Below the pieces are notes generated by a model. That model saw nothing but the letters and a program-made list of their open reading frames with translations. It had not been told where the DNA came from and ran no database searches. A stretch of DNA of 64,000 nucleotides from Pseudomonas poae (GTDB lineage Bacteria; Pseudomonadota; Gammaproteobacteria; Pseudomonadales; Pseudomonadaceae): contig CP034537.1 of the NCBI GenBank assembly GCA_004000515.1, positions 1 through 64,000 on the forward strand, written 5' to 3'. Each line of letters starts with the position of its first letter. Within the stretch, counting starts at the first letter, position 1. A program made the translations under genes and the position numbers. This document shows, in pieces, positions 48,645 to 59,404 of this stretch.

Positions 48645-49568
48645 TCAGCGATAGTTGTCCTTGAGGGCGTTGTGTATCGCGGTCGCCGCAATCGCCGCAT
48701 GGGCGACTCCAACACTCATCTGATTGAGCGCGTTGACTACATCGCCCGCCGCGTACAACCCTAGGACTGACGTGCGCTGGTCGGTGTCCACCACCAACTC
48801 GCCATCGCTCTCAAAAGTTACGCCGAGGCTTTTGGCCAATTCGGTCCGTGCGTTGGAGCCAAGCATCGGGTATAGGGTGTCGAAACTGAGTTCGTCGCCG
48901 TTAGCCAAGCGTAGCGCCACACGATGCCCTTTGATCTTGCGGATTTGCTCGATCGGTTCCTCGATGAGACGGACGCCTGCCTGTGCAATTTTGAGACGTT
49001 CGTCGTTGTCTAGTTCTCTGCCGCCCGGTTGCACAATAAGTGTGAGCTGGCGGGTGTAGGTACGGAGAAATAGCGCATGCTTGAAACCTTCCTCGGCGGA
49101 GGCGAGAAGAGCAATGTCCTGGTCGATGACATCGTATCCGTCGCAAATCGGGCACCAACGCACATAGCCACCGAGAGTGGCCTCACGTAGATTGGGTATC
49201 TCAGGAGTCTTATCAATAACGCCGGTGGCAAGAATCACAGTTGACGCAACAACGCGGTCATCGTCGATGTCGGCGATGAAGTCATCTCCTCGCTTTGATA
49301 GTGCTTTCACGGTGGCTCGTCGGACATAAACATTGTAGCGCTCTGCCTGATTGCGCAGCCGTGCCAACAACTCGGCGCCCGAAACACCTTGAGGAAAACC
49401 GGAATAGTTGTGCGTGATCGGGATCAGCTCCGCACGGCTCTGGCCGGCATCAACCAGGAGAACCTGTCGGAGATAACGCGCCAAATAGATAGCCGCCGTC
49501 AGCCCGGCAGGGCCCGCACCGACGATAAGGCAATCCACCACATGATATTGAGCCTGCTTGCTTGTCAT
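48645..49568 (-). CDS. NAD(P)/FAD-dependent oxidoreductase, thioredoxin reductase-like
   Basis: An intact 307-residue flavoprotein: FAD motif VDCLIVGAGPAGLTAAIYLA, HNYSGFPQGVSGAELLARLR, the redox pair CPIC in VRWCPICDGYDVIDQDIALL, and LGLYAAGDVVNALNQMSVGV at the FAD C-terminal site. The NAD(P) motif in the middle (ALLASAEEGFKHALFLRTYT) departs from the usual GxGxxA. Length matches short bacterial TrxR-like enzymes. No thioredoxin gene is adjacent, so the electron acceptor is unknown. Confidence 0.85.
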   Translation of the reverse strand: MTSKQAQYHVVDCLIVGAGPAGLTAAIYLARYLRQVLLVDAGQSRAELIPITHNYSGFPQGVSGAELLARLRNQAERYNVYVRRATVKALSKRGDDFIADIDDDRVVASTVILATGVIDKTPEIPNLREATLGGYVRWCPICDGYDVIDQDIALLASAEEGFKHALFLRTYTRQLTLIVQPGGRELDNDERLKIAQAGVRLIEEPIEQIRKIKGHRVALRLANGDELSFDTLYPMLGSNARTELAKSLGVTFESDGELVVDTDQRTSVLGLYAAGDVVNALNQMSVGVAHAAIAATAIHNALKDNYR

Positions 49569-50406
49569 CCGGCTTTCCTTCTGTTGCCGACGCTGCCGGA
49601 GCCAGAGTCATTTGGCAGTGAATTGAGGCGCCCAGTTCTAACTCCAAAAACTACTGTTTCAGGCGGTCAGACCACCGGCCAACTTGGTATCTATCATTCA
49701 TTTACCGAGCTGAAACGCTGTCTAAGTCACTGCGTAGCGCTGTCCGAAACTGATAATTAACGGTGTTGGCCTCGGCAGACGCAAGCATCTCGCCGTCTCG
49801 CGCCACGACCACGAACGGGTCGCCGGACGACTGTAAAACCGTCGTTTCCGGCAACCGATTAGTCATTTTTGACCGCGTACGATCATTTTGGCGTAAGCGC
49901 AGCCTCGGTCCCTCTAAAGTTGGCCATTTTCGAGACGCCCAGCCAGCGTACTTGCGCGGCGCCCCGATCAGACCGTATCTGGCGGTACCAAAGCGCGGAG
50001 CGGTCATATCCAACACATTGCACGGGGTATAATCGCTCCGCCGACCACGCGGCTCATCCGCGCCACGAGCAGGACAATACCGGCCATCATGCAGTTATCG
50101 AAATTAGCTCGAACAGAACGCTTTGGCCCATGTTCTGGTCTCGCAATGTCTCTACTGCTCTCAAACGATTTTGCTTCTCAACGCGCAGTGACAGAGGAAG
50201 AAGATCATCCGGACTCAAATAGTGCCTTTGCTTGCAGGTCTTTGGCCTATCTCGAATGGTTTTGGAAATCTATGGACCAAGCGCAGCATAGTTTTCGTCC
50301 AGTACCAGTTCACCGTGATATGCGCCGGCAGCGAATTACCGTCCAAACCGGCGCGGTTATTTCCTTCAAAGATACGGCGCACAGATCGACTTCGGCATCA
50401 CCATAG
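49569..50406. other. Gene-poor region before the copper locus
   Basis: No recognised gene. A minus-strand frame at 49702-50016 (LPETTVLQSSGDPFVVVARD) has protein-like composition but no family. A plus-strand frame at 50089-50400 is equally unassigned. Some sites may belong to decayed genes. Nothing more can be supported. Confidence 0.3.
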
Positions 50407-50796
50407 TCATGGCTTTTTATTCGCTTTAATCCACTGATCGAATACGGCGATTTCCTTCTTCTGTGCGGCAATTATGTCCTTGGCCATACGGAGCATCTCT
50501 GGATTTTTTCCGTTCTGGAGTTCGGCTTGCGCCATCTCGACTGCCATTTGGTGGTGCATGCGCATGTTGGCCGCGAAGTCATAATCCACATCACCAGTCA
50601 TGGACATGCCGCCCATTTGTTTCATCATCTTCGAATGATCCTTCTGCTCGGAAGGCATCTGCATCGCTTCGCTTTTCGTGGGTTCTGCGGCATTAGTCCA
50701 CGTCGGCGCTGCTGCCATTACCGCGACAGCCATCGCTACCACCCTCATCGACAAAGTGAACCGGCTAGAGCTGTTGTGCTTGATATGCTGTGACAT
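50407..50796 (-). CDS. DUF305 (CopM-like) periplasmic copper-binding protein
   Basis: An intact 129-residue protein with a signal peptide (RVVAMAVAVMAAAPTWTNAA). It is Met- and His-rich: EAMQMPSEQKDHSKMMKQMG, GGMSMTG and the DUF305 core FAANMRMHHQMAVEMAQAEL. AATAGGAGATTC precedes the ATG at 50796. CopM-like proteins bind Cu+ and Ag+ in the periplasm. It is transcribed with the Csp-like gene upstream. Confidence 0.85.
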   Translation of the reverse strand: MSQHIKHNSSSRFTLSMRVVAMAVAVMAAAPTWTNAAEPTKSEAMQMPSEQKDHSKMMKQMGGMSMTGDVDYDFAANMRMHHQMAVEMAQAELQNGKNPEMLRMAKDIIAAQKKEIAVFDQWIKANKKP

Positions 50797-50888
50797 TGTG
50801 AATCTCCTATTAGCGCCGAAGGGTTGGCACATGCATGCCATGGCTCCCGAACACGGAAATTGCTATTTCTGTACTGCATGGGGCTTGA

Positions 50889-51254
50889 CTAACTCTGGTC
50901 GCCAGCCATTTTTCGGCAGATCTCTGCGCATTCACGGCAGGCCCTGACGCAATCTTCCATACCACCGACCTGTTCGCAGCTCTTCACGCAAGCCTCACAG
51001 ATCTCGGCGCAAACCCCACAAACGTGGTGGTGAAAGGTGGAACCACTCAACAAGAAATTGGCCGACGTCTGACAGATCTCGGCGCAGTTGATCATTAGGC
51101 GAAAATGTTCGGCCTCAAGGTGTTTACCCCCCGCCTCAAGGCAATGGGTCATCACTGTATTCAGACAGGTTTTGTGGCAGTCGCTACACGCCTCAACGCA
51201 AGGCCGCAGGTATTGGTGAGTGTTTCTGTGAGAGGTAACCGGGGTGTCGCTCAT
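50889..51254 (-). CDS. Four-helix bundle copper-binding protein (DUF326, Csp-like)
   Basis: An intact 121-residue Cys-rich protein: PCVEACSDCHKTCLNTVMTH, LEAEHFRLMINCAEICQTSA, VCGVCAEICEACVKSCEQVG and DCVRACRECAEICRK. About 15 Cys line the core of a four-helix bundle, as in Csp copper-storage proteins. There is no signal peptide, so it is likely cytosolic (Csp3-like). It lies upstream of the DUF305 gene; a cop-box-like site at 51505-51520 lies in the promoter. Confidence 0.88.
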   Translation of the reverse strand: MSDTPVTSHRNTHQYLRPCVEACSDCHKTCLNTVMTHCLEAGGKHLEAEHFRLMINCAEICQTSANFLLSGSTFHHHVCGVCAEICEACVKSCEQVGGMEDCVRACRECAEICRKMAGDQS

Positions 51255-51504
51255 AGCTATGTTCTCCATTACATCCAAGGAAAGACAACACTAGCAGTGG
51301 TGCTGAGACCAGAGGCATTCGATAATTTCTATTATAAACAACTGATCATTTCAGACTGATCGCGGATGAGGATACTGCTGACAAACACCAAGCGTAACGT
51401 GAGCAAGATGCTGTTAAATAGCATTCAAGTAAGTGCATGCCCAAGGGCCAAGGGCTCATATTTCACCCTAGACCACGCTCGGCGGACAGTCGACTGAAAT
51501 TAAA

Positions 51505-51520
51505 ATTACATTTCTGTCAG
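51505..51520 (-). promoter_or_regulatory. Cop-box-like site upstream of csp-DUF305
   Basis: The minus strand reads CTGACAGAAATGTAAT. The same pattern recurs at 51643-51658 and 61133-61150 and more loosely at 52132-52148. It resembles binding sites of CopR/CzcR-type regulators. Confidence 0.6.
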
Positions 51521-51642
51521 CTCTTGGTTGGTTAACACTTCGTTGCGAATTGAGTTTAGTGCCGAACGTCACCTAATAACGAACGAAACACAAATCATAG
51601 GCGCGCATGTTAAGCATGCCCTTAATTGAGTGAAGACCTTGC

Positions 51643-51658
51643 CTGACAGATATGTAAT
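51643..51658 (+). promoter_or_regulatory. Cop-box-like site upstream of the DUF2790 gene
   Basis: CTGACAGATATGTAAT lies 74 bases before the DUF2790 start and close to a second half-site (TTTCTGACAG, 51670-51679). Confidence 0.6.
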
Positions 51659-51731
51659 GTTAACGGCAGCTTTCTGACAGGTATCATTAGCTACTCTCTA
51701 ACCATCAGTGAATTAGAGTTAGGAGAAGGTC

Positions 51732-52070
51732 ATGAAAACATTGAAGGCAATCATCGCTATTGCGGTATTGGCAGTTTCGTCCTTTGCCATAGCTGAGGGT
51801 GGAGGGGGTCGCGTCTTTGGTCGGATGATGCAAGAAAATCAGCAGGCGATGGAGCAATATGCCATCAAAAATGGTAAGGCCATACCTGAGGTTGTTCATT
51901 ACCAGTATGGTTTGAACCTTGATATCGCAAAAGTTATCAGTATGACCCCAACCACAGGATCTAGATACTGTGGGTTGGCCCCTTCGCGTATGACCTACGA
52001 AGACTCGAGTGGCAAGTTGAATACCCTCGAGTACCAAGTGCTGGTCAGCAATTGCCCTCATGGTGGCTGA
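51732..52070 (+). CDS. DUF2790 periplasmic protein
   Basis: An intact 112-residue protein with a signal peptide (KTLKAIIAIAVLAVSSFAIA). The mature part carries the DUF2790 core: VHYQYGLNLDIAKVISMTPT and MTYEDSSGKLNTLEYQVLVS, with two Cys (YCGL, NCPHGG) that probably form a disulfide. DUF2790 genes in Pseudomonas are strongly induced by copper. TTAGGAGAAGG precedes the ATG, and a cop-box-like site lies upstream. Confidence 0.85.
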   Translation: MKTLKAIIAIAVLAVSSFAIAEGGGGRVFGRMMQENQQAMEQYAIKNGKAIPEVVHYQYGLNLDIAKVISMTPTTGSRYCGLAPSRMTYEDSSGKLNTLEYQVLVSNCPHGG

Positions 52071-52131
52071 TCGCTTACGCTCCAAGTGCAGTAGAGAAAC
52101 TAAGGTTTATTTATGGAGTACCAAGTGGATA

Positions 52132-52148
52132 ATTACATTCCGCTGACA
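52132..52148 (-). promoter_or_regulatory. Degenerate cop-box-like site upstream of oprD
   Basis: ATTACATTCCGCTGACA reads on the minus strand as TGTCAGCGGAATGTAAT, one base off the spacing of the better copies. It lies 138 bases before the porin start. Confidence 0.35.
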
Positions 52149-52286
52149 AAAAAGTAATTTTTAGGTCATGCTGGCGTTATTTTAGATGTGAAACTATGCT
52201 GCTGCACGCAGGGTGTTCACCTGCATGCTTATAATCATAAAATATTTCACATTAAAACTCTGCCAAGCAAAAGCCTGGGGTATTAC

Positions 52287-53615
52287 ATGAATAATAATAA
52301 AAACTTTTATGGTCTTTCCCTCATTGCCCTTGGCATGAGTCTGGGGCAGGTTGCAGTGGCCGTTGAGCAAAAGCCAGAGGGGTTCATTGAGGGGAGCAGT
52401 TTTAACATTCTCAACCGAAATCTCTACTTCAATCGCGACTTTCGCAACGGTCAGTCCAGTCGAACGGGGAACGGTTACTCCGAAGAGTGGGCTCACGGAA
52501 TTATCGGACGTTTTGAGTCAGGCTTCACACAGGGCACTGTGGGCTTCGGCATTGATGCATTCGCAATGCAGGGGATCAAGCTTGACTCGGGTGATGGTCG
52601 TTCTGGAGCCGGTGGCACAGTAGACATCATGCCCTACAACAGCAAGGGTCAGCCTGAGGATACCTATTCAAAAGTCGGTGGAGCAGCCAAGCTTCGCTTG
52701 CTAGATACGGTCGTCAAGGTTGGGGACGTATTTCCTTCCACGCCTGTTGTGGCGTATGGGGACTCACGATTGCTGCCTGAGAGCTTTCGTGGCGCCACGT
52801 TTGCCAACACCAGCATTGAAGGCCTGACCTTGCAGGGTGGTCGCCTGCGTGCGATGAGCCAACCGAATTCAAGCAGCATGCGCGATGGTTTCGCTACGTT
52901 CTATGCAGGATCTGTAGACGCGCCTTGGATCGCCTACTTGGGTGGCGATTACACCGTTAACGAACATATCGGTGTGAGTCTCTATACCAGCCGCTTCAAA
53001 GATGTGTGGAACCAGTATTACGCTGGCACCACGTTAAGCTACCCACTTTCCGAGACTGTCGCGCTGATTGGTGGCCTGAACTACTACCGAGCAGTCGACG
53101 AGGGAAAAAAACTGCTGGGCAGCTTCGATAACAACATCTGGAGCGGTAAGACCGGTATCCAGTTTGGTGCCCATACGCTGACCGTTGGCTACCAGCGCAG
53201 CAATGGGGATGACGATTTTGATTACCTGCGCCAATCTGATTCTATTTTCCTGGATAACTCTATCCAATACAGCGACTTCAACTCCCCGAAAGAGCAATCC
53301 TTGCAGCTACGCTATGACTTGAATATGCAGCCCTTTGGCATTCCTGGCCTGAGCTTCATGACTCGTTACGCGAAGGGCTGGGATGCTGACTACTCGAATG
53401 CGAACAGCGTCTATATGCGCCGAGGAGCTGATGGCGCTCCACTGCAGGACCAGAAGCGTTGGGAGCGAGACATCGAGGCTAAGTACATCATTCAAGCCGG
53501 CTCTCTGAAAGACATGTCCTTCCGTGTGCGCCAAGCGACGACTCGGGCTACCGCCTTCGAATCAGATTTGGATGAGATTCGTCTGATTGTGGAGTACCCG
53601 CTGCAAATTCTCTAA
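52287..53615 (+). CDS. OprD-family outer-membrane porin
   Basis: An intact 442-residue porin. The signal peptide (GLSLIALGMSLGQVAVAVEQ) is followed by EGSSFNILNRNLYFNRDFRN, the OprD constriction-loop region, and by typical strand pairs GEEWAHGIIGRFESGFTQGT-like and SLQLRYDLNMQPFGIPGLSF, YAKGWDADY. The last residues (IRLIVEYPLQIL) lack a terminal F but end in a hydrophobic strand. OprD porins take up small carboxylates or basic amino acids; in this setting it may take part in copper-linked uptake. It has its own terminator at 53689. Confidence 0.88.
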   Translation: MNNNKNFYGLSLIALGMSLGQVAVAVEQKPEGFIEGSSFNILNRNLYFNRDFRNGQSSRTGNGYSEEWAHGIIGRFESGFTQGTVGFGIDAFAMQGIKLDSGDGRSGAGGTVDIMPYNSKGQPEDTYSKVGGAAKLRLLDTVVKVGDVFPSTPVVAYGDSRLLPESFRGATFANTSIEGLTLQGGRLRAMSQPNSSSMRDGFATFYAGSVDAPWIAYLGGDYTVNEHIGVSLYTSRFKDVWNQYYAGTTLSYPLSETVALIGGLNYYRAVDEGKKLLGSFDNNIWSGKTGIQFGAHTLTVGYQRSNGDDDFDYLRQSDSIFLDNSIQYSDFNSPKEQSLQLRYDLNMQPFGIPGLSFMTRYAKGWDADYSNANSVYMRRGADGAPLQDQKRWERDIEAKYIIQAGSLKDMSFRVRQATTRATAFESDLDEIRLIVEYPLQIL

Positions 53616-53688
53616 ATCGAGCATTAGCTACCTAGCTCACCAGGTACAACCCGTCTCTTTGTTACTCCTTTGGTTGGGGAGGCGGCTT

Positions 53689-53712
53689 AGGCGCCCTTGT
53701 GGCGCCTTTTTT
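53689..53712 (+). terminator. Rho-independent terminator of oprD
   Basis: AGGCGCC and GGCGCCT form a 7-bp stem with a CTTGT loop, then TTTTTT. A group II intron begins four bases later. Confidence 0.85.
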
Positions 53713-53715
53713 ATG

Positions 53716-54120
53716 GTGCGCCAGGCATGGCGCGTTGCGCGCAAGCGCAACCAGTTTGGCTGTGGTGGCCACACTGGTGGCTTGGAGGTGAAAGTCCTCT
53801 ACACACCCGGCAAGGGGGAAGTGTTAGCCAGAGGCAAGGGTGTCGCGGGTGACCGCGAATCTGAAGGAAGCCCGAGGCAAAATGCTGGCCTGACGAACAG
53901 GAAGCGGATTAGGCGGCACAGCGGGGTAAGGTAGCCATAATTGCCCAAGCCCAATACTTGCACGGAGCGCTGTGACGTAAATCCGACAGGCATAAGCAGG
54001 AAGGTCGCGCGAATTACTCTGGGAGATCTGTTTAGCCTGCCATGTGCTACCGGCATCGCGAGATGACGGGATGGGCGACAGAAGTCAGCAGAGGCCGTAG
54101 TAGCTGCTCGAAACCGGAGC
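53716..54120 (+). mobile_element. Group II intron, 5' RNA part without its reverse transcriptase
   Basis: It starts GTGCGCCAGGCATGGCGCG, the conserved intron 5' end, and continues with the conserved GGAGGTGAAAGTCCTCTACAC and GGGGGAAGTGTTAGCC segments of domain I, and with CAGAAGTCAGCAGAGGCCGT and GGAGCAATGAAGGGCTGAAC before the expected ORF. No reverse transcriptase frame follows, so domains IV-VI are lost. It sits directly after the terminator stem of oprD, the usual landing site of bacterial class C introns. Confidence 0.7.
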
Positions 54121-54209
54121 AATGAAGGGCTGAACCTGCCATGAGTGGATAGTCGGGTGTGATCTCTGCGGAGCGTAAAGCAGAAACTCCGCGTAGCGGG
54201 TCGAGACCA

Positions 54210-54575
54210 TCAGGAGGTAGGAGCCGGAAGCTCCGAGGGCCGGTCTGGGCGCTTAGATACCGCAGGCGACACATCAACGGAACCAAACTCGCTGACGCTA
54301 TTTGTCAGTAGGCAGGAAGCGTTGTGCACCAGCCGATCCAAAATGGCATCGGCCAAGGTCGGATCGACGATCAGCTCATGCCATTTGTCCACCGGCATAG
54401 AGCGGTCATCCAGCAGCTCCAGCATGTCGCGCCGTTGCTCGGCGGTAAACGGCACAAGCCCCCAGCCGAGGATCAGCAGATCGGTCTTGGCGTAGCTGTC
54501 CATCAGTTTCGCGAAGAGGTCTTCCAGAAGGTGTGGCAGGCGCAGGTAGCGTACTCTGTAGCCGTTGTACCCACG
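54210..54575 (-). pseudogene. IS21-family helper ATPase (IstB) fragment
   Basis: On the minus strand RVRYLRLPHLLEDLFAKLMD, SYAKTDLLIL, GWGLVPFTAEQRRDMLELLD and MPVDKWHELIVDPTLADAIL match the C-terminal half of IstB. The Walker B, normally LILDDWG, reads LILGWG. An internal deletion removes the YDRRSTLMTSQ stretch between DDR and MPVDKW. There is no IstA gene. It is inactive IS debris. Confidence 0.75.
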
Positions 54576-54774
54576 CCCTTGGAGTCGCCATGATCAGGTT
54601 CAGCCCAACGCACTGCCACCAGCGTCGATCTCTATCAGCCGTGTTTTGACGCAGTTCCGATAGAGTTCGATCACCGATTGATTATAAAGGTCGCCCCTGC
54701 CAGACCAAAAAATCAGACTGCTGGATGACGTTGCACAAACAATCATGGGGCGTGCAGTGGCGGACACAATCACT

Positions 54775-57700
54775 TCATAGCCTGCTTCCTTCCGAGGGTA
54801 TGGATTCAACCGCGAGGCGTCGGCGGCGCATCAAGCGGTAAGCTGCCGGGATGACAAACAGGGACAGTAAGGGCGCGGTGACCATGCCCCCGACCATGGG
54901 CGCAGCGATGCGGCTCATTATTTCGCTACCGGAACCGCTGCCCAATAGGATCGGTAATAGGCCAGCAATGATGACTGCCACCGTCATGGCCTTGGGTCGA
55001 ACCCGCTGCACGGCTCCTTCGCTAATTGCTGCTATTAGCCCACGCTCGGTACTGTCGCCGGCCTCTACACGTTCGGCCCAGGCGTTTTTCAAGTAGAGCA
55101 GCATGATCACGCCGAATTCGGCAGACACACCCGCCAGAGCAATGAATCCGACGCCGGTAGCCACCGACAGGTTAAAGCCGAGTAGGTAGAGGAACCATGC
55201 CCCACCAGTAAGGGCGAACGGCAAGGTGGCCATGATCAGCAAAGCCTCGTCGAATCGGGAAAACGTCAGGTACAGCAGCACGAAAATGATCAATAGAGTG
55301 GCTGGCACCAACATCTTGAGCCGTGCGTTGGCTCGCTCAAGAAACTCGAACTGCCCTGAGTAACTCAGGCTCATGCCTGGCTGCAGCTTGACCTGTTCAC
55401 TCACAACCCGACGTAGATCAGCAACCACTGAGGCAATGTCCCGGTCACGCACGTCGATATACACCCATCCGGAAGGTCGGGCATTTTCGCTCTTGAGCAT
55501 CGGCGGGCCTTCACTGACCTTGACCTTAGCCACCATCCCAAGGGTGATCTGGCTCCCCAGCGGGGTGTAGATCGGCAGTTGCTCCAGTGCGCCAAGCGAA
55601 TCACGCCACTCTCGGGGATAGCGCACATTGATCGGGAAACGGGCGAGCCCTTCAATGGTCTCGCCAACATTCTCACCACCAATAGCTCCAGCCACGATCG
55701 ACTGCACATCAGCGATATTCAACCCGTAGCGGGCAGCGGCTTTGCGGTCGATATCCACATCGATGTAACGCCCACCCGTCAATCGTTCAGCCAAAGCCGA
55801 ACTGATCCCCGGCACGTCCTTGGCCGCGCGCTGGACCGCCTGGGTGGCCGCATCAATCTCCGTCAAATTGGTGCCGGCAATTTTCACTCCAATCGGACTC
55901 TTGATCCCGGTGGAGAGCATGTCCATGCGGTTGCGGATCGGTGGTATCCAAATGTTAGTCAGCCCAGGGACGCGTACCACTCGATCCAGCTCTTCCACCA
56001 ACTTTTCCTGGGTCATGCCAGGACGCCATTGCTCGCGAGGTTTGAACTGAATAGTGGTCTCGAACATCTCCAGCGGCGCGGGGTCGGTGGCAGTTTCAGC
56101 GCGGCCGGCCTTACCGAAGACGTGTTCGACTTCGGGTACCGTTTTGATCAAACGGTCGGTCTGTTGCAGCAGCTGCGCCGCTTTCTGCGCAGACAACCCC
56201 GGCAGAGCCGAAGGCATATAGAGCAAATCGCCCTCGTCCATCGCGGGGAGGAACTCGCCACCCAAACGAGAGATCGGCCACAACGCACTGAGGAAAACCA
56301 TTAACGCGATTAGTAGGGTGACTTTGGGCCGATGTAATACCGCATCAAGGGCCGGCTGATAGATCCTGATCAACCAGCGGTTCAGCGGGTTCTGGTCCTC
56401 CTTGGGGATCCGACCACGAATCCAGTAGCCCATCAGCACCGGTACCAGAGTTACCGAAAGTCCGGCTGCCGCAGCCATGGCATAGGTCTTGGTGAAGGCC
56501 AATGGACCAAACAGCCGACCCTCTTGAGCCTCCAGGGTGAACACCGGGATGAACGATAGGGTGATGATCAGCAGGCAGAAGAACAGCGCCGGTCCCACCT
56601 CCGTCGCCGCTTCGGTTATCACATGCCAGTGACGTTCGCCCTTCAACTCCTCCCCAGGATGGGCCACATGCCAGGCCTCGATCTTCTTGTGGGCGTTCTC
56701 GATCATTACCACGGCGGCGTCGACCATGGCGCCGATGGCAATGGCGATCCCGCCAAGAGACATGATGTTGGCGTTGATTCCTTGATGTCGCATGACGATA
56801 AAGGCAATGAGCACCCCACCGGTAAAGAGATAATGGCCACCAGGGATGAACGTAGGTGCCAGAGAAATATCCCACAGACCAACGCGACGACGATGAACTC
56901 CTCGAGCAGCTTGTAGCTGAGGTTTTCCACGGCGCGATCGATCAGCTTGCTACGGTCATAGGTCGTAACGATTTCCACCCCTGCTGGCAAACTGCTTTTC
57001 AGGTCGTCCAGTTTGGCCTTGACCGCCGCAATGGTTTCGCGAGCGTTCTTGCCGCTGCGCAGAATCACCACGCCGCCGACGGCCTCGCCTTCGCCGTCGA
57101 GTTCAGTGATACCGCGACGCATTTCTGGCCCCAGCTGGATAGTCGCCACATCGCCGAGGGACACCGGCACCCCACCGGCACCGAGCTTGAGCGGAATCGC
57201 ACGAAAGTCGTTGAGTGTTTTCAGGTAACCGGAAGCGCGCACCATAAACTCGGTCTCTGCCATCTCCAGCACCGCGCCACCGGTTTCCTGATTGGCCTTG
57301 CCAATAGCTTCGGTCACCTCAGCCTGAGTGATACCGAGGCTGGCCAGCTTGAGTGGATCGAGTTGGACCTGATATTGCTTGACCATGCCACCCACGGTGG
57401 CCACCTCCGCAACGTTCGGCAGGGTCTTGAGTTCGAACTTGAGGAACCAATCCTGCAAGGCGCGCAGTTGCGCCAGGTCGTGTCCGCCACTGCGATCCAC
57501 CAGTGCGTACTGATAGATCCAGCCCACGCCTGTGGCGTCTGGCCCCAAGGACGGTTTGGCGGAAGCCGGCAGGCGGCTTTGGACCTGACTCAAATACTCC
57601 AGCACCCGCGAGCGGGCCCAATACAAATCGGTACCGTCTTCGAACAGCACGTAAACGAAGCTGTCGCCGAAAAAGGAATAGCCGCGTACGGTCTTGGCCC

Positions 57701-57932
57701 CTGGCACCGAGAGCATGGTGGTGGCCAACGGATAGGTCACCTGGTTCTCAACGATCTGCGGCGCTTGTCCCGCATAAGGGGTGCGGATAATCACCTGAAC
57801 ATCGGAAAGGTCTGGCAATGCATCGATGGGAGTGCTCTGAACCGACCAGACGCCCCAGACCGTGACGAAGATCGTCGCCAGCAGCACCAGAAATCGGTTG
57901 GCCACTGACCAGCGAATCAGTGCGGCGATCAT
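54775..57932 (-). pseudogene. cusA: CusA/CzcA-family RND copper/silver efflux pump, one frameshift
   Basis: It is read from 57932: [60 protein letters not shown], then after a G-run contraction near 56818 [20 protein letters not shown]. The CusA-type periplasmic part has [20 protein letters not shown] and [20 protein letters not shown], and the last helices end [20 protein letters not shown]. About 1,050 residues, a normal length. It pumps Cu+/Ag+ from the periplasm and inner membrane through CusC. It overlaps cusB by four bases (ATGA). Confidence 0.93.
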
Positions 57933-59404
57933 GGCTGACCCCCTAGTTTTTCCAGGCGTTCAACGCGTAAACCATCATCGGTTTGGCTAACCGATACCCT
58001 AACCTTGTCTCCCGTCTTGAGACCTTGAATGAGAGCAGGGTCAGCCAATGGGAAGGTCATGGTCATACCAGGCATGCCCAGAGTCTTGAACGGACCAAGG
58101 GCAATTGTTACGTCTTGGTTATTGATCTCGACGATCTGTCCATCCGCCTCATGAAAGCTGGAGGCTGCTGCGCTGGGTGGTGACATTTCCAGCGTGCTAG
58201 CAACAATGCCCTTGAGGCTGGCCTCGGAGTCGAGCAGAAACTGTCCGGAGGAAACCACCTGCTGGCCTTCTTTCAACCCCTTCAACACTACCGTCTTGCC
58301 TTCGTTTTCCTGCCCGAGTTGCACTTCCACGGGTCGGTAGCGACCAGCGTCTTCGGCGAGCATCACCAGGACGCGTCGGCCGGTGCGAATGATTGCCTCG
58401 CTCGGCACCCACAGCACGCTTTGTTCGGTCGAACGATTCAGGTGCACCTGGGCCGTCATACCCGGCCTGAGTCGCCCATCAGGGTTGGGCAGCTCGACCC
58501 GCACACGCACAGTTAGGCTGTCGGGGTTGGTTTCGGGCAGAATCGCGCTGACCGTGCCTTTGAGCACTGTCCCCGGAAAGGCTGGAAGGCGTGCTTCAAC
58601 CGCTTGCCCGACGATGATCGATCCGGCCTCCGACTCTGGAACGGCCACGGCCAGCCAGACGCTACTCAAGCCATTTACTCGAGCCAGAGTCTCGCCGGCC
58701 GCCACGGTCATACCCGAACGTACATCCAACGCTTGCAGCACACCGCTAATGGGGCTGGTGAGTGTCAGGACCGGCTGCGCCTTGCCGCTTCGCTCCACTT
58801 GAGCGATCAGCGTCGTCGGCATCCCAGTAAGGCGCAGACGTTGGCGTGCTGCCGCCAGCAAGTCGGAATCGCCACTGCGTTTGAGGGCAAGAAACTCTTC
58901 CTGAGCAGCGGCCCATTCCGGTACCAGGATATCGGCCAAAGCCGCATGGGCTTTGAGCACATCGCCTGGAGCACGGGCGTACACCCGTTCCACAAAGCCA
59001 GCAGCACGCGATTGAATCACTGCAACATCCCGCTCGTTGAATGCCAACACACCGACCACGTCCAAGCTGGAAGTAAGCACGCCGCGAGTGACTGTGGCCA
59101 GTCGCAAACCGAGATTCTGGGTCAGGCTGGGGTCGATACTGATGGCCGCACTGTCCGCTGCAGCATCAGCGTAGCGGGGCTTCAACTCCATATCCATAAA
59201 GGGAGACTTGCCTGGTTTATCGAACTTTTGCTGCGGGGACATCGGGTCGTACCAATACAGTACTTTGCGTTCGTCTTGGGTTTTAGGGGCCTGTTCGGCT
59301 GTGCTATCAGGCATGCGCTGTTGAGCGAACCAGTAACCGCCGGCAGCGCCCAAGGCAATCGAGAGACCTGTCAGCAAAGCCCCTTTCCAGATTCGAGTAC
59401 TCAT
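57929..59404 (-). CDS. cusB: CusB-family periplasmic adaptor with N-terminal metal-binding and C-terminal CusF-like domain
   Basis: An intact 491-residue protein. An N-terminal signal-anchor ([20 protein letters not shown]) is followed by a Met-rich heavy-metal-binding block [33 protein letters not shown]. The barrel-sandwich hybrid reads [20 protein letters not shown], with a C-terminal CusF-like domain [20 protein letters not shown] with the Trp-less Met pair. It links CusA to CusC and shuttles Cu/Ag. It overlaps both neighbours by four bases. Confidence 0.93.
   Translation of the reverse strand: MSTRIWKGALLTGLSIALGAAGGYWFAQQRMPDSTAEQAPKTQDERKVLYWYDPMSPQQKFDKPGKSPFMDMELKPRYADAAADSAAISIDPSLTQNLGLRLATVTRGVLTSSLDVVGVLAFNERDVAVIQSRAAGFVERVYARAPGDVLKAHAALADILVPEWAAAQEEFLALKRSGDSDLLAAARQRLRLTGMPTTLIAQVERSGKAQPVLTLTSPISGVLQALDVRSGMTVAAGETLARVNGLSSVWLAVAVPESEAGSIIVGQAVEARLPAFPGTVLKGTVSAILPETNPDSLTVRVRVELPNPDGRLRPGMTAQVHLNRSTEQSVLWVPSEAIIRTGRRVLVMLAEDAGRYRPVEVQLGQENEGKTVVLKGLKEGQQVVSSGQFLLDSEASLKGIVASTLEMSPPSAAASSFHEADGQIVEINNQDVTIALGPFKTLGMPGMTMTFPLADPALIQGLKTGDKVRVSVSQTDDGLRVERLEKLGGQP

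Noticed and set aside
56856-57908. Antisense open frame (350 codons) opposite cusA
   Set aside because: The sense strand encodes conserved RND helices; the antisense product has no recognisable motif.
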